NCBI GenBank assembly: GCA_910577685.1
Contig: CAJTOH010000059.1
Coordinates: 1-16,883 of the forward strand
DNA: 16,883 nt
Source: an uncultured Dorea sp.
GTDB lineage: Bacteria; Bacillota; Clostridia; Lachnospirales; Lachnospiraceae
Reading direction: 5' to 3'
The notes under the pieces are model-generated. The model was not told the origin of the DNA. It ran no database searches and worked only from the letters and a program-made list of their open reading frames with translations. Shown piece after piece: positions 4,983 to 11,992 of this stretch. Position numbers and translations under genes: made by a program. Position 1 is the stretch's first letter. Every line of letters starts with the position of its first letter.

Positions 4983-5531
4983 TTATTGAATTGATTTTCC
5001 TAAATTGCAGGCTTCCTGTAATTCGGGGGTCCCGGCAATATCCCCCATAGCCATTACACCGCCGCAAAGAACTTTTCCAATGCTTTTCCACCCTAAATGC
5101 TTCTCAAGATGTTCATACCAATAAAGAGTTTCTTCAAAACCGTAGCCCTCGGCTGCCATAATGAGAACGCTTTCCTTTTTTGGATTTCGATAATTAGGGT
5201 CACATTCCGCGACGGCAAATAAGCGGTCAAAGGCAGTTTTTAACTGTCCGCTGATTGTCCAATAGTAAAGCGGTGTTGCAAGAACAGCTATGTCCGATTC
5301 CTTGTAAACAGGATAGATTTTATCCATATCGTCTTTTTGGACACAAGGGCTGTCCGGGTTTTTACCTCCGCCAAAACAGCCTTTACAACCGTTTATGTTC
5401 ATACCGTTAAGAAAAAACTCTGTAACGGTGTTTCCGGCTTCCTCCGCGCCTTTTTTAAATTCTGCCGTTAATGCCGTTGTATTTCCGGCTTTTCTTGGAC
5501 TTCCATTGAGAATAATAATTTTTTTGCTCAT
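4983..5531 (-). CDS. flavodoxin-fold NAD(P)H-dependent FMN oxidoreductase
   Basis: A 182-residue flavoprotein of the NADPH-dependent FMN reductase / iron-sulfur flavoprotein superfamily. The N-terminal strand and FMN phosphate loop read IIILNGSPRKAGNT (residues 5-18). The second flavin loop is ATPLYYWTISGQLKTAFDR. The cysteine loop has C49-x2-C52 but glycine at the third position and C63 much further on, so the compact four-cysteine motif is broken and a 4Fe-4S cluster is unlikely. The ATG has AAGGAGG at ideal spacing, and this site overlaps the stop codon of the upstream gene (10-bp gap), so the two are translated as one operon. The likely role is reduction of quinones, flavins or other electrophiles; the substrate is unknown. 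Confidence 0.85.
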   Translation of the reverse strand: MSKKIIILNGSPRKAGNTTALTAEFKKGAEEAGNTVTEFFLNGMNINGCKGCFGGGKNPDSPCVQKDDMDKIYPVYKESDIAVLATPLYYWTISGQLKTAFDRLFAVAECDPNYRNPKKESVLIMAAEGYGFEETLYWYEHLEKHLGWKSIGKVLCGGVMAMGDIAGTPELQEACNLGKSIQ

Positions 5532-5541
5532 AATTACCTCC

Positions 5542-6087
5542 TTAAATTGTATCGGCTAAATCAGCCGCTTTTTTGCAGCCCTCGGTTTTGTCTATATCAC
5601 CAACATTTAATACGCCGGGAATTAAAACCTCGCCTGTCATTTTCCATTTATTCAATGCCGCCATACGCTCAATAGGAATACGAACGCCGTCCATGACGGA
5701 CATATCATCTTCTTCGCAACAGGTAATCAGCGCACATTCCTTTCCTGCAATATCCTTGCCGCCTACAACCATCGAAAAGATACGGTCAATGACACCTTTA
5801 ATCTGCGCCGGAATAGAATACCAGTAGACAGGCATGGTAAATACGATAACGTCCGCTTCAAGAATTGCCGGTGCAATCGTGTTGAAATCATCATCAAAAG
5901 TACAGGCTTTTCCAGTAGAAAAACAGGTTTCACACGCCCGGCAGCCGCCCGCTTTTTTTAATGCAGCGTCAAACCGTGTGATTGTGTGACCCTTTGCTTC
6001 GGCTGTCTTGATGAAAGCGTCTGTCATAGCAAAGCTATTCCCGTTTTTCCGGGGGCTGCCCGTTATTACAACTATTTTTTTGTTCAT
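5542..6087 (-). CDS. iron-sulfur flavoprotein-like NAD(P)H reductase
   Basis: 181 residues from ATG 6087, chosen because AAAGGAGGAC lies just upstream; the longer frame to 6180 has no ribosome site. The flavodoxin-like fold starts KIVVITGSPRKNGNSFAMT with the FMN loop, and MPVYWYSIPAQIKGVIDR is the second flavin loop. It has the compact cysteine motif of iron-sulfur flavoproteins: C49-x2-C52-x2-C55-x6-C62, within the CX2CX2CX4-7C pattern that binds a 4Fe-4S cluster in Isf. It is first in a two-gene minus-strand operon and divergent from an HxlR regulator. A -10 TATAAT lies at 6142-6137 with a weak -35 (TTTATT). It probably passes electrons to or from ferredoxin, or reduces reactive electrophiles. 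Confidence 0.85.
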   Translation of the reverse strand: MNKKIVVITGSPRKNGNSFAMTDAFIKTAEAKGHTITRFDAALKKAGGCRACETCFSTGKACTFDDDFNTIAPAILEADVIVFTMPVYWYSIPAQIKGVIDRIFSMVVGGKDIAGKECALITCCEEDDMSVMDGVRIPIERMAALNKWKMTGEVLIPGVLNVGDIDKTEGCKKAADLADTI

Positions 6088-6168
6088 AAAAATATGTCCT
6101 CCTTTTTCTGCAAGATTGACTTTCTCTGCTTTTGATATTATAATCTTAGCAAGAATTAAAATAAAATC

Positions 6169-6216
6169 AAGTACGCACATATAAGTGCGATACTTACAAT
6201 AAAGTTATATACTTAC
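6169..6216. promoter_or_regulatory. HxlR operator region with repeats
   Basis: AAGTACGCAC (6169-6178) is inverted against GTGCG-A-TACTT (6185-6195) with a 6-nt centre. ATACTTAC occurs at 6190-6197 and again at 6209-6216, a 19-bp direct spacing. The second copy overlaps a TATACT -10 (6208-6213) for the regulator gene. A bound dimer would cover this promoter and sit just upstream of the divergent flavoprotein promoter. Confidence 0.55.
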
Positions 6217-6233
6217 CTAAAGGAGAGCTTAAA

Positions 6234-6566
6234 ATGAGTGAACGCTGCATTTCAAAAGAATGTCTTGAAACAACAGGTTTCAGCTATACATTGTCATTAA
6301 TTAATGGCAAATATAAAATGACTATTTTGTATACTTTAATGGAGTTCGGAGTTGTACGTTTTAACGAAATGAAAAAATATATCAGTGAAATTTCGTATAA
6401 GACTTTAAGTTCCACTTTAAAAGAATTAGAAGCAGATCAATTAGTGCATAGAAAAGAATATCCGCAAATCCCGCCAAAGGTAGAGTATAGCTTAACAGAG
6501 CGTGGAAAATCTTTAATTCCTATTTTAGACGGAATGTGTGAATGGGGTGATAAAAACAGGTTATAA
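6234..6566 (+). CDS. HxlR-family (MarR-like) transcriptional regulator
   Basis: A 110-residue winged-helix protein. It shows HxlR landmarks in order: an N-terminal cysteine (C5 in SERCISKECLETTG, with C10), SLINGKYKMTILYTLMEFG, RFNEMKKYISEISYKTLSSTLKELE as the recognition helix, and RKEYPQIPPKVEYSLTERGK as the wing. These regulators (YodB, HypR and QorR types) often sense quinones, diamide or hypochlorite through the N-terminal Cys and control adjacent oxidoreductase genes. That fits the divergent flavoprotein operon at 4983-6087. AAGGAGAG precedes the ATG. It probably represses both itself and the operon. Confidence 0.85.
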   Translation: MSERCISKECLETTGFSYTLSLINGKYKMTILYTLMEFGVVRFNEMKKYISEISYKTLSSTLKELEADQLVHRKEYPQIPPKVEYSLTERGKSLIPILDGMCEWGDKNRL

Positions 6567-6620
6567 AATGGGGAATGAGAGGGATTACGTAGTCGTCGGC
6601 ATTGTGGAATGTGTATAACC

Positions 6621-6705
6621 GGCTGCCCTGCGGAGTTGAGGGTAGCTGTGTTTGCAGGACGTGGGAAAGCTGCACTTTAGCTTTTCCATGTACGGCATGC
6701 ACGTC
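6621..6705 (+). other. structured 3' region after the HxlR gene
   Basis: Two successive hairpins. GGCTGCCCT (6621-6629) pairs with AGGGTAGCT (6639-6647), 9 of 9 pairs counting G-U. GACGTG (6658-6663) pairs with CACGTC (6700-6705) around a nested GGAAAGCT / AGCTTTTCC stem. Neither is followed by a T run. No ORF is supported. Confidence 0.35.
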
Positions 6706-6711
6706 ATACAA

Positions 6712-6740
6712 TAAAAAGAAGAGAGGTTATCTCCTCTCTT
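6712..6740 (-). terminator. terminator overlapping the PepSY gene stop codon
   Basis: Minus strand: AAGAGAGG (6740-6733), 6-nt loop containing the TAA stop, CCTCTCTT (6726-6719), then CTTTTTAT. The stem uses the last codons of the gene, an economical arrangement. Confidence 0.75.
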
Positions 6741-7431
6741 CCTTCCATTCAAGAAAATCTCCGGTATTCGCATCAATCTCGAATTCATATTCCTTCTGAT
6801 CGTAGATTATATCGCCTTCGTATTTGTAATAGCCGTCGTCATCATAATCCAGCTCAATCTTAAGATCTTGGGCAGATGCTCCCGGAACCCGGGCAAGAGC
6901 CAGCTTCGATGCATCATCTATGGAAAGTGTTACATTGGCTTGGGAATCCTGTGTGTTGCCGGAATGTCCATGGCTGCCGGTATTGTGCCCCCCATTCTGG
7001 TTCTGCTGATCTGTCTGTCCCTGCTGTCCATTCTGGTTCTGCTGTCCGGTTTGGTTCTGCTGATCTGTCTGCCCCTGCTGTCCATTCTGGTTCTGCTGAT
7101 CTGCCTGCCCTTGCTGCCCATTTGTATTCTGTCCGTTCTGGTTTATCATATTAGATTCACCATAGTCAGCGCTGAGGATATCCCCATTCGACGCCAGTAT
7201 CTCATATTCATACTCCGTAGTATTGCCGGTGAACTCTACTTCGTAGATATTCTGTCCGTCATCCCGGTCTTGAGAGACACGGAGGCGAGTGACGTCGGAC
7301 TCTGAGAAACCTGCATCTTTCAGGGCGATCTCAGTCGCCTTGTCTTTGCCGATATCCGCTTCTTTGCCGCATCCGGTTATGCTTCCTAAAAGGGTAATGG
7401 AAATTAAAACTGCTGCAACATGTCTTTTCAT
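6727..7431 (-). CDS. PepSY-domain lipoprotein with Gln/Asn-rich repeat linker
   Basis: 234 residues. The N-terminus is a lipoprotein signal with lipobox SITG-C21, so the mature protein should be anchored on the outer face of the membrane. Two PepSY-like domains follow: residues ~25-92 (KATEIALKDAGFSESDVTRL...YEYEILASNGDILS) and ~167-231 (SIDDASKLALARVPGASAQD...YEFEIDANTGDFLEW). They are joined by a ~75-residue linker rich in Gln, Asn and Gly, which holds three copies of a 12-residue unit (NGQQGQTDQQNQ). PepSY domains are often extracellular or periplasmic peptidase-inhibitor-like or propeptide modules. It has its own promoter (7471-7499) and is divergent from the flavoprotein at 7576. The target is unknown. 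Confidence 0.85.
   Translation of the reverse strand: MKRHVAAVLISITLLGSITGCGKEADIGKDKATEIALKDAGFSESDVTRLRVSQDRDDGQNIYEVEFTGNTTEYEYEILASNGDILSADYGESNMINQNGQNTNGQQGQADQQNQNGQQGQTDQQNQTGQQNQNGQQGQTDQQNQNGGHNTGSHGHSGNTQDSQANVTLSIDDASKLALARVPGASAQDLKIELDYDDDGYYKYEGDIIYDQKEYEFEIDANTGDFLEWKEERR
6997..7122 (-). repeat. coding minisatellite, 36-bp units in the PepSY linker
   Basis: Encodes residues 104-145 as 12-residue units NGQQGQ(A/T)DQQNQ at 104-115, 116-127 and 134-145, with a half unit TGQQNQ at 128-133. The DNA is near-identical between units and in frame, so copy number could change by slippage without breaking the gene. Confidence 0.8.
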
Positions 7432-7470
7432 AGTGTTATCCTTTCTTTCATCAAGATCTCTATAAAACCC

Positions 7471-7499
7471 AGTATAATACTTTTATCATTAAAAATCAA
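7471..7499 (-). promoter_or_regulatory. promoter of the PepSY lipoprotein gene
   Basis: Minus strand: TTGATT (7499-7494), 17-bp spacer, TATACT (7476-7471). Confidence 0.6.
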
Positions 7500-7507
7500 A
7501 AGAAAAA

Positions 7508-7536
7508 TTGCCGAAAGTTACCATGGATGGTACAAT
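7508..7536 (+). promoter_or_regulatory. promoter of the flavoprotein gene at 7576
   Basis: TTGCCG (7508-7513), 17-bp spacer, TACAAT (7531-7536). It is back to back with the PepSY promoter. Confidence 0.55.
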
Positions 7537-7575
7537 AAAAAATATACAATTTTCATTAAAAGAGGAGAGAAGACT

Positions 7576-8193
7576 ATGAAAGTATTATTAATCAACGGAA
7601 GCCCCCATGCCAAGGGCAGTACATATACCGCGCTGAGCGAGATGGAGAAGATTTTTACCGAAAACGGAATTGAAACGGAGCTGATCCAGATAGGCAATCA
7701 GGATATACGGGGATGCATTGCCTGCGGTTCCTGCGCAAAGACAGGCAAATGCACGTTTAGCGATCTGGTCAATGAAACCGCAGGAAAGTTCGAGGAATGT
7801 GACGGAATTGTTGTGGGAAGCCCGGTATATTATGCTTCGGCAAATGCGACCGTGGTTGCATTTTTAGACCGGCTTTTCTACAGCACACATTTTGACAAGA
7901 CTATGAAAGTGGGCGCATGCATTGCGTCCGCCAGAAGAGGCGGGCTGTCGTCCACTTTTGACGAGCTGAATAAATATTTTACCATCTGCGGTATGCCGGT
8001 GGCGTCCGGACAGTATTGGAACGGTATTCACGGAAATAATGCCGCCGAAGCGCAGCAGGACGGAGAAGGGCTTCAGATCATGCGCACCCTTGCAAGAAAT
8101 ATGTCCTTCCTGATGAAGAGTATCGCCCTTGGCAGGAAGGAATATGGGCTCCCCGAGAAGGAGGCCAGAATCGGGACGAATTTCATACGATAG
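7576..8193 (+). CDS. iron-sulfur flavoprotein-like FMN oxidoreductase
   Basis: 205 residues from ATG 7576, supported by GAGGAGAG at 7562-7569; the upstream extension has no ribosome site and crosses the promoter. Flavodoxin-like fold: KVLLINGSPHAKGSTY (FMN loop) and GSPVYYASANATVVAFLDR (second flavin loop). It carries the compact Isf cysteine motif C47-x2-C50-x2-C53-x5-C59, so a 4Fe-4S cluster is likely. It differs from the operon at 4983-6087 in its longer C-terminal helical region (residues ~150-205). A ferredoxin gene follows in the same direction 117 bp later and is a natural electron partner. Substrate unknown. Confidence 0.85.
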   Translation: MKVLLINGSPHAKGSTYTALSEMEKIFTENGIETELIQIGNQDIRGCIACGSCAKTGKCTFSDLVNETAGKFEECDGIVVGSPVYYASANATVVAFLDRLFYSTHFDKTMKVGACIASARRGGLSSTFDELNKYFTICGMPVASGQYWNGIHGNNAAEAQQDGEGLQIMRTLARNMSFLMKSIALGRKEYGLPEKEARIGTNFIR

Positions 8194-8200
8194 ACGGCGG

Positions 8201-8216
8201 GGCTTAATAATAAGCC
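8201..8216 (+). terminator. weak hairpin after the flavoprotein gene
   Basis: GGCTTA (8201-8206) and TAAGCC (8211-8216) form a perfect stem with a 4-nt loop, but no T run follows. It could be a weak terminator or an mRNA end stabiliser. Confidence 0.3.
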
Positions 8217-8254
8217 GTTATATCCGGAGATGAGAATGAATAACGGACGCCGAA

Positions 8255-8283
8255 TTGGGTATACTATTGGAAAATATTATAAA
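8255..8283 (+). promoter_or_regulatory. possible ferredoxin promoter
   Basis: TTGGGT (8255-8260), 17-bp spacer, TATAAA (8278-8283), 28 bp before the ATG. The AAGGAGG site follows. Confidence 0.4.
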
Positions 8284-8310
8284 TATTTTAAATTCAAGGA
8301 GGAATAACCC

Positions 8311-8496
8311 ATGAAAGCCAGAGTAAACGATGGATGTATCTCATGCGGCGCCTGCGTCGCCACATGTCCGGAGGTGTTTCGGTTCAATGACGACGGCGTT
8401 GCGGAGGCGTACGCAGACGTAGCGCCGGAATATGAAAGCACGGCGTCAGAGGCGAGAGACGACTGTCCGGTTTCCGTTATTGATATTGAAGAATAG
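8311..8496 (+). CDS. single-cluster [4Fe-4S] ferredoxin
   Basis: A 61-residue acidic electron carrier of the single 4Fe-4S type, like Thermotoga ferredoxin. Ligands: C9-x2-C12-x2-C15 (GCISCGAC) and distal C52 in the DDCPVSVI motif. C19 sits where such proteins usually have one half of a disulfide, but its partner (around residue 43) is absent, so C19 should be a free thiol. AAGGAGG precedes the ATG at good spacing. It lies directly after an Isf-like flavoprotein gene on the same strand, suggesting an electron-transfer pair, although a separate promoter is likely. Confidence 0.9.
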   Translation: MKARVNDGCISCGACVATCPEVFRFNDDGVAEAYADVAPEYESTASEARDDCPVSVIDIEE

Positions 8497-8512
8497 TTGT
8501 ACACAAGGATAT

Positions 8513-8566
8513 AAAAACATGCGCCGGAAAATGAAGCTTTCTGCAATATATTCATTTCCCGGCGCA
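8513..8566 (-). terminator. strong terminator for the YlmC/YmxH gene
   Basis: A 16-bp stem with one mismatch: 8520-8535 pairs with 8551-8566, arms beginning TGCGCCGG. On the minus strand it is followed by TGTTTTTAT (8520-8512). On the plus strand there is no T run, so it acts mainly on the minus strand, though the stem may also protect the ferredoxin mRNA 3' end. Confidence 0.75.
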
Positions 8567-8591
8567 TTGGCAAATAAGGATCTAAAGTTTT

Positions 8592-8834
8592 TCATCTCTT
8601 TTCTTCGTGCATTTCCACGAGGATGATATCTGACCCAATCTTTTTGATACATTTGAACGGAATAATATATTCTGATCCGTCGCAGAAAAATCCGCATAAT
8701 TTCCCTGCCTTCGGTATTACCAGCGCTTCGATGCATCCGTTACATTCATCTATGATCAGATCCACAATATAGCCAAGTTTCTTACAATCACAGGCATTAA
8801 TGACTTCTTTATCTTCTAATTCGCACAGTCTCAT
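8592..8834 (-). CDS. YlmC/YmxH-family PRC-barrel sporulation protein
   Basis: An 80-residue protein with a single PRC-barrel domain. It shows the family start MRLCELEDKEVINACDCKKL and the internal pattern GYIVDLIIDECNGCIEALVI, then SEYIIPFKCIKKIGSDIILV. This small family (YlmC/YmxH) is found in endospore formers and often annotated as sporulation-related; its biochemical role is not established. The ribosome site is modest (TAAGG) and no clear sigma-A promoter was found, so a sporulation sigma factor could drive it. It supports a spore-forming clostridial host. Confidence 0.85.
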   Translation of the reverse strand: MRLCELEDKEVINACDCKKLGYIVDLIIDECNGCIEALVIPKAGKLCGFFCDGSEYIIPFKCIKKIGSDIILVEMHEEKR

Positions 8835-8981
8835 ATCAACACAACCTTACCGCTGGTCTTATATACTTGTCACAGCCGCGAAGCCTGACGCCGGAAGTAT
8901 TTTGTATGCTATGGCAAATAAGACCCGCATAGATTACTTATTCATAGTATATGCAGATATTATTGGATTGGTTTATGGGAT

Positions 8982-9584
8982 TTAGCGAAAAATCTGATAT
9001 GCTCTGGTATAGTTCTCCATTTTCTTGATTTTCTCAAGTTTTTGTTTGGCAGCCGTAGAGCCCTGTTTAATCTCGGCTTTGCATACATTCTCCTCCCCCT
9101 CGCGCCGGACGCTTGCCTGACCGGAAATCTTCGCCGTATTCAAATCGGCGGATAATTCCGTTAATTTGGCGATGCTGTCGTCCAAAGATTCCGAAGACTG
9201 TGTATTCTGAGGTTTCTGGTATTCCATTTTCGGCTGATCGGTCTCCTTTGGCTGTTTCGCCATTTCAGCCGCAATCTGTTCGTTCAGGGTTTCCAGCTGT
9301 TCTTCATATTCATCCAACTGCTCCTTTATTCCGGCAGAACCGGCTTGGGATTCGTCATCCAAGGCGCGCCCCAGAAGAGAATCTCTGTTCATTTGAATCA
9401 TCTCCTTCTGGCTCATAAGGTTTGCAAGACGGCCCGCGGCTTTTCCTTGCTGCGACAAGACGGCCGTGTCGCTGCGCATCCCGGTCTTAAACGGCTGAGC
9501 TTTACCGGAAACGTTTTGTCTGAATCCGGAATTGGCGAAGTCTGTCTGTAAAAATTTGTTCGTCTGGTTAAAATTAATCCGCAT
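8982..9584 (-). CDS. hypothetical coiled-coil protein (200 aa)
   Basis: Cytoplasmic, hydrophilic, without signal peptide or membrane segment. The start MRINFNQTNKFLQTDFANSG and a motif DTAVLSQQGKAAGRLANL (about 39-56) recall short regions in flagellar-associated small proteins, but this is only a resemblance. Residues ~84-112 form a Glu/Leu-rich coiled coil (KEQLDEYEEQLETLNEQIAA), followed by a Pro/Gln-rich linker and a second helical region to the end. A GGAGG site precedes the ATG. It lies 148 bp after the histidine kinase stop on the same strand and may be part of the same transcript or separated by the hairpins at 9615-9703. Not recognised. Confidence 0.65.
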   Translation of the reverse strand: MRINFNQTNKFLQTDFANSGFRQNVSGKAQPFKTGMRSDTAVLSQQGKAAGRLANLMSQKEMIQMNRDSLLGRALDDESQAGSAGIKEQLDEYEEQLETLNEQIAAEMAKQPKETDQPKMEYQKPQNTQSSESLDDSIAKLTELSADLNTAKISGQASVRREGEENVCKAEIKQGSTAAKQKLEKIKKMENYTRAYQIFR

Positions 9585-9614
9585 GATTCATTCCTCCATA
9601 CTCATTGATTTTTC

Positions 9615-9703
9615 TTGCCCGGATACCCTTTGGGCAAATATACCCGGACGAGGCCTGTCTTTTAGGATGAGGCGTGCGTCCGCGTTATATCCTCCGGGTA
9701 TAT
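9615..9703 (-). other. nested inverted repeats between kinase and coiled-coil genes
   Basis: A perfect 11-bp inverted repeat, ATATACCCGGA (9638-9648) with TCCGGGTATAT (9693-9703), encloses 44 nt. Beside it TTGCCC (9615-9620) pairs with GGGCAA (9632-9637), and GGATACCC in that loop can compete for the same GGGTAT partner. No T run follows on either strand. It is part of the 5' leader of the 8982-9584 gene or the kinase 3' end. Confidence 0.4.
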
Positions 9704-9732
9704 CTGAGTATCGGCGGATAACCTTTAGGGAT

Positions 9733-11061
9733 TTATTCTATTGATGCAGACGGGGGCTTTTTTGACGTCAAAGGCAGCATCACGCTTAACGTAAACTGCG
9801 TTCCCCATTGAAGATCAAGCACGCCGCCGTACCGATCAACCACAGCCCTGATATTTTGAAGGCCGATCCCGCAGACGGATCCTCGTTTGGAAGACAGGAA
9901 TTTTCCGTCCCGCACGCATCCCGGCGTATGGACGCTGTTGCTGATTTCAAAAACCCAGTAATTCGTATGCATCCGCGACATGATTTGTATCCGCCCGGCA
10001 GGGTATCCGGCCTGCGCCGACCGCTGGCATGCCTCGGCCGCATTGTCAAATGCATTAGAGAGAAGACAGCAAAGATCTACAGGCGCAATCGTCTCCTCAT
10101 CCGGAACCGTCAGCCGAACAGAGAGTTCTACGCCCATTTCCTCAGCCTGACGAAACTTCGGATTCAACAGGGCGTCCGCGAAAACAGAACCGGTCCGTAT
10201 CAAGGGGGCCCCCTGCTCCGTGCGAAGCTTCATCTGCTCAAGGTAATGTACGGCTTCCTCTATGTTCCCGTCCTTCAATAGTTTTGAAAGACACAATCCA
10301 TGGTTTTTAATGTCGTGACGGATTTTTACAATCTGGCAGTACTGCTCTTTAGAAATTTCCAGATGTTTTCCAAGCATCTGATATTGCTGCTTTGCCAGCC
10401 GTTCCACCAGCCGCCGATTCAGCGTGACGACGCAGTAGACGGAAAGAATTTCGCCGAAAAGCGCGGTCAGGCTGCAGGGAATTGCGACGGCAAATACGTT
10501 TTCCTGCTTCCATCCGTCAATCCCGGTATACAGATTCAACAGCATGGCGATGGACTGGCAGATAAATAGAATGATGAACATTAGATAAAGGGCGTCCCGG
10601 TCTTCAAAATCCTGCCTGAGTACATGGAGATTCCGGGACAGAAGCTCCATCATGGCGTATAGAGTCAGACATGCGGCCAGTTCAATCATTTCCAACGCGG
10701 CATCTGAAACGCCTGACTGACCGTTTGTAACCGCCAGTCCGTGAAACAGCGGCAGGAAGATACCGCATGCAACTTCCGGGGCGCAGTACATCCACACGGT
10801 GAAAAAAACTTTTTTTACCGCGCTTCCATGGAACAAGAGCATATTAAGCGTAAATGCACAGCCGCACAGATATATGAGGTTGCCCCAGGACGTGCCGGTC
10901 AGCACAAACCTTACATTCAATTGTCCATAGAACAGGGAACCCAAATAATACCATACATAAGCGAAACGGTGTTTTGTTCCCAGCATGTTCTTCAAGAACC
11001 GGTATCTCATAAAAATGTCCGTAACTCTCCATATGACAGAACTAACCGCCGCCCCGCTCAA
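9733..11061 (-). CDS. AgrC-like sensor histidine kinase (GHKL)
   Basis: 442 residues. The N-terminal ~215 residues hold about six hydrophobic segments forming a polytopic membrane sensor. A short coil leads to the phosphorylation motif KIRHDIKNHGLCL (H249), characteristic of the AgrC/HPK10 group. The ATPase has an N-box LLSNAFDNAAEAC (~334-345) and a G-box GIGLQNIRAVVDRYGG. The start is TTG, whose TTGA overlaps the TGA stop of the upstream response regulator, giving translational coupling. No agrB or agrD-like peptide gene lies in the window, so the signal is unknown. It is probably the cognate kinase of the LytTR regulator at 11058. Confidence 0.85.
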   Translation of the reverse strand: MSGAAVSSVIWRVTDIFMRYRFLKNMLGTKHRFAYVWYYLGSLFYGQLNVRFVLTGTSWGNLIYLCGCAFTLNMLLFHGSAVKKVFFTVWMYCAPEVACGIFLPLFHGLAVTNGQSGVSDAALEMIELAACLTLYAMMELLSRNLHVLRQDFEDRDALYLMFIILFICQSIAMLLNLYTGIDGWKQENVFAVAIPCSLTALFGEILSVYCVVTLNRRLVERLAKQQYQMLGKHLEISKEQYCQIVKIRHDIKNHGLCLSKLLKDGNIEEAVHYLEQMKLRTEQGAPLIRTGSVFADALLNPKFRQAEEMGVELSVRLTVPDEETIAPVDLCCLLSNAFDNAAEACQRSAQAGYPAGRIQIMSRMHTNYWVFEISNSVHTPGCVRDGKFLSSKRGSVCGIGLQNIRAVVDRYGGVLDLQWGTQFTLSVMLPLTSKKPPSASIE

Positions 11062-11768
11062 AATACATCCCCGCTTTCTTTCAGATAATGCATAAATTCC
11101 AGACCGAACGCCTGATATCTTCGTTTGGACAGTGGAATCCGCCCGCCGTTGCTAAGCCATACATCTTTTTTGTCGTAACGCTGAACATGTTCAAAATTAA
11201 CAATAAAGCTCCGGTGGCATCTGAAAAATGTCTCTGGCAGCGACGGTTCCAGTTCTTCCAGTTTCCCGTAGAACGGAAGGATTTCCTGTTCCGTGTGCAG
11301 ATGGATTTTCCGGTTGATGACCTCCATATAATATACCTGCTCAAAAGGAATCCTCCTGACAGCCGTGCCCTGCCGTATGGCAATGGCGGTTTTGCGCTCC
11401 TTCTGTAAAGAGGAACACAGTTTTATAAGCACAGTTTCCAGCTTCCCGGCGTCCACTGGCTTGACCAGATAATGGGATGCCTGTACGTCATACGCGTCTA
11501 TGGCGTATTGCCGGTGGGCTGTTATGAAGACGAGCTTGCTTCTGTCCCCGCGCATACGCAGTTTTCTTGCCAGTTCAAGTCCGTTTAGCGGCTCCATAGC
11601 GATATCCATCAGCAGCAGGTCGAAGGCCCCGCGGTTTAGTAAGGCCCCGCCGTTTGTGAACAGTTCGGCCGTATGCCGGACAGAATGTCTGTCCAATATC
11701 ATTTTCACCATATTTGCAAGCTGGTTCAGGAGAATCGGCTCATCCTCGCAAATTGCAATATGAATCAA
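11058..11768 (-). CDS. AgrA-like LytTR response regulator
   Basis: 236 residues from TTG 11768, preferred because AAGGAG (11784-11779) lies 10 nt upstream and the protein then begins IHIAICEDEPILL, the normal receiver start; the longer frame adds 13 unrelated residues. Receiver domain ~1-120 with acidic pair E8/D9, phospho-acceptor D55 (LLLMDIAM), T83 and K103 (LVKPVD). The C-terminal LytTR DNA-binding domain spans ~135-232 and includes FFRCHRSFIVNFEHV and LSNGGRIPLSKRRY. LytTR regulators bind paired direct repeats and control secreted factors, competence or bacteriocins. It is the first gene of a minus-strand operon with the kinase, driven by the promoter at 11852-11880. Confidence 0.88.
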   Translation of the reverse strand: MIHIAICEDEPILLNQLANMVKMILDRHSVRHTAELFTNGGALLNRGAFDLLLMDIAMEPLNGLELARKLRMRGDRSKLVFITAHRQYAIDAYDVQASHYLVKPVDAGKLETVLIKLCSSLQKERKTAIAIRQGTAVRRIPFEQVYYMEVINRKIHLHTEQEILPFYGKLEELEPSLPETFFRCHRSFIVNFEHVQRYDKKDVWLSNGGRIPLSKRRYQAFGLEFMHYLKESGDVF

Positions 11769-11851
11769 TTTCCACACACTCCTTGGGATTTTTTCTATGC
11801 AATGCATGCAGGGGCGCGTAATATGCGGCCCGGGTACATGCAGATGAATGT

Positions 11852-11880
11852 ATTATAATAAAAATAATATCCGGATACAA
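11852..11880 (-). promoter_or_regulatory. promoter of the two-component operon
   Basis: Minus strand: TTGTAT (11880-11875), 17-bp spacer, perfect TATAAT (11857-11852). Confidence 0.6.
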
Positions 11881-11942
11881 GGCGGTTGTCTAAAAGGGGC
11901 GTTTTTTGATGTGAATAGATATAAGTACCTAATGTATGTTTG

Positions 11943-11965
11943 GTGAATACTATAACAGTATACAC
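11943..11965. promoter_or_regulatory. 23-bp operator-like palindrome
   Basis: Arms GTGAATACT (11943-11951) and AGTATACAC (11957-11965), one mismatch per arm, 5-bp centre. TAATGTA flanks it on both sides as a direct repeat (11930-11936 and 11979-11985). It lies between the divergent two-component operon and the hemerythrin gene leader. No strong sigma-A promoter for the plus-strand gene was found around it, so it may bind an activator. Confidence 0.45.
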
Positions 11966-11992
11966 AAATAGCACACTGTAATGTACGAGCGA

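Noticed and set aside
8800..8985. 61-aa plus-strand frame in the spacer before the YlmC/YmxH gene
   Set aside because: It has no ribosome site, overlaps the start of the minus-strand gene and shows no recognisable protein features.
9808..10281. 157-aa plus-strand frame opposite the kinase
   Set aside because: It has no ribosome site and lies antisense to the GHKL ATPase domain.
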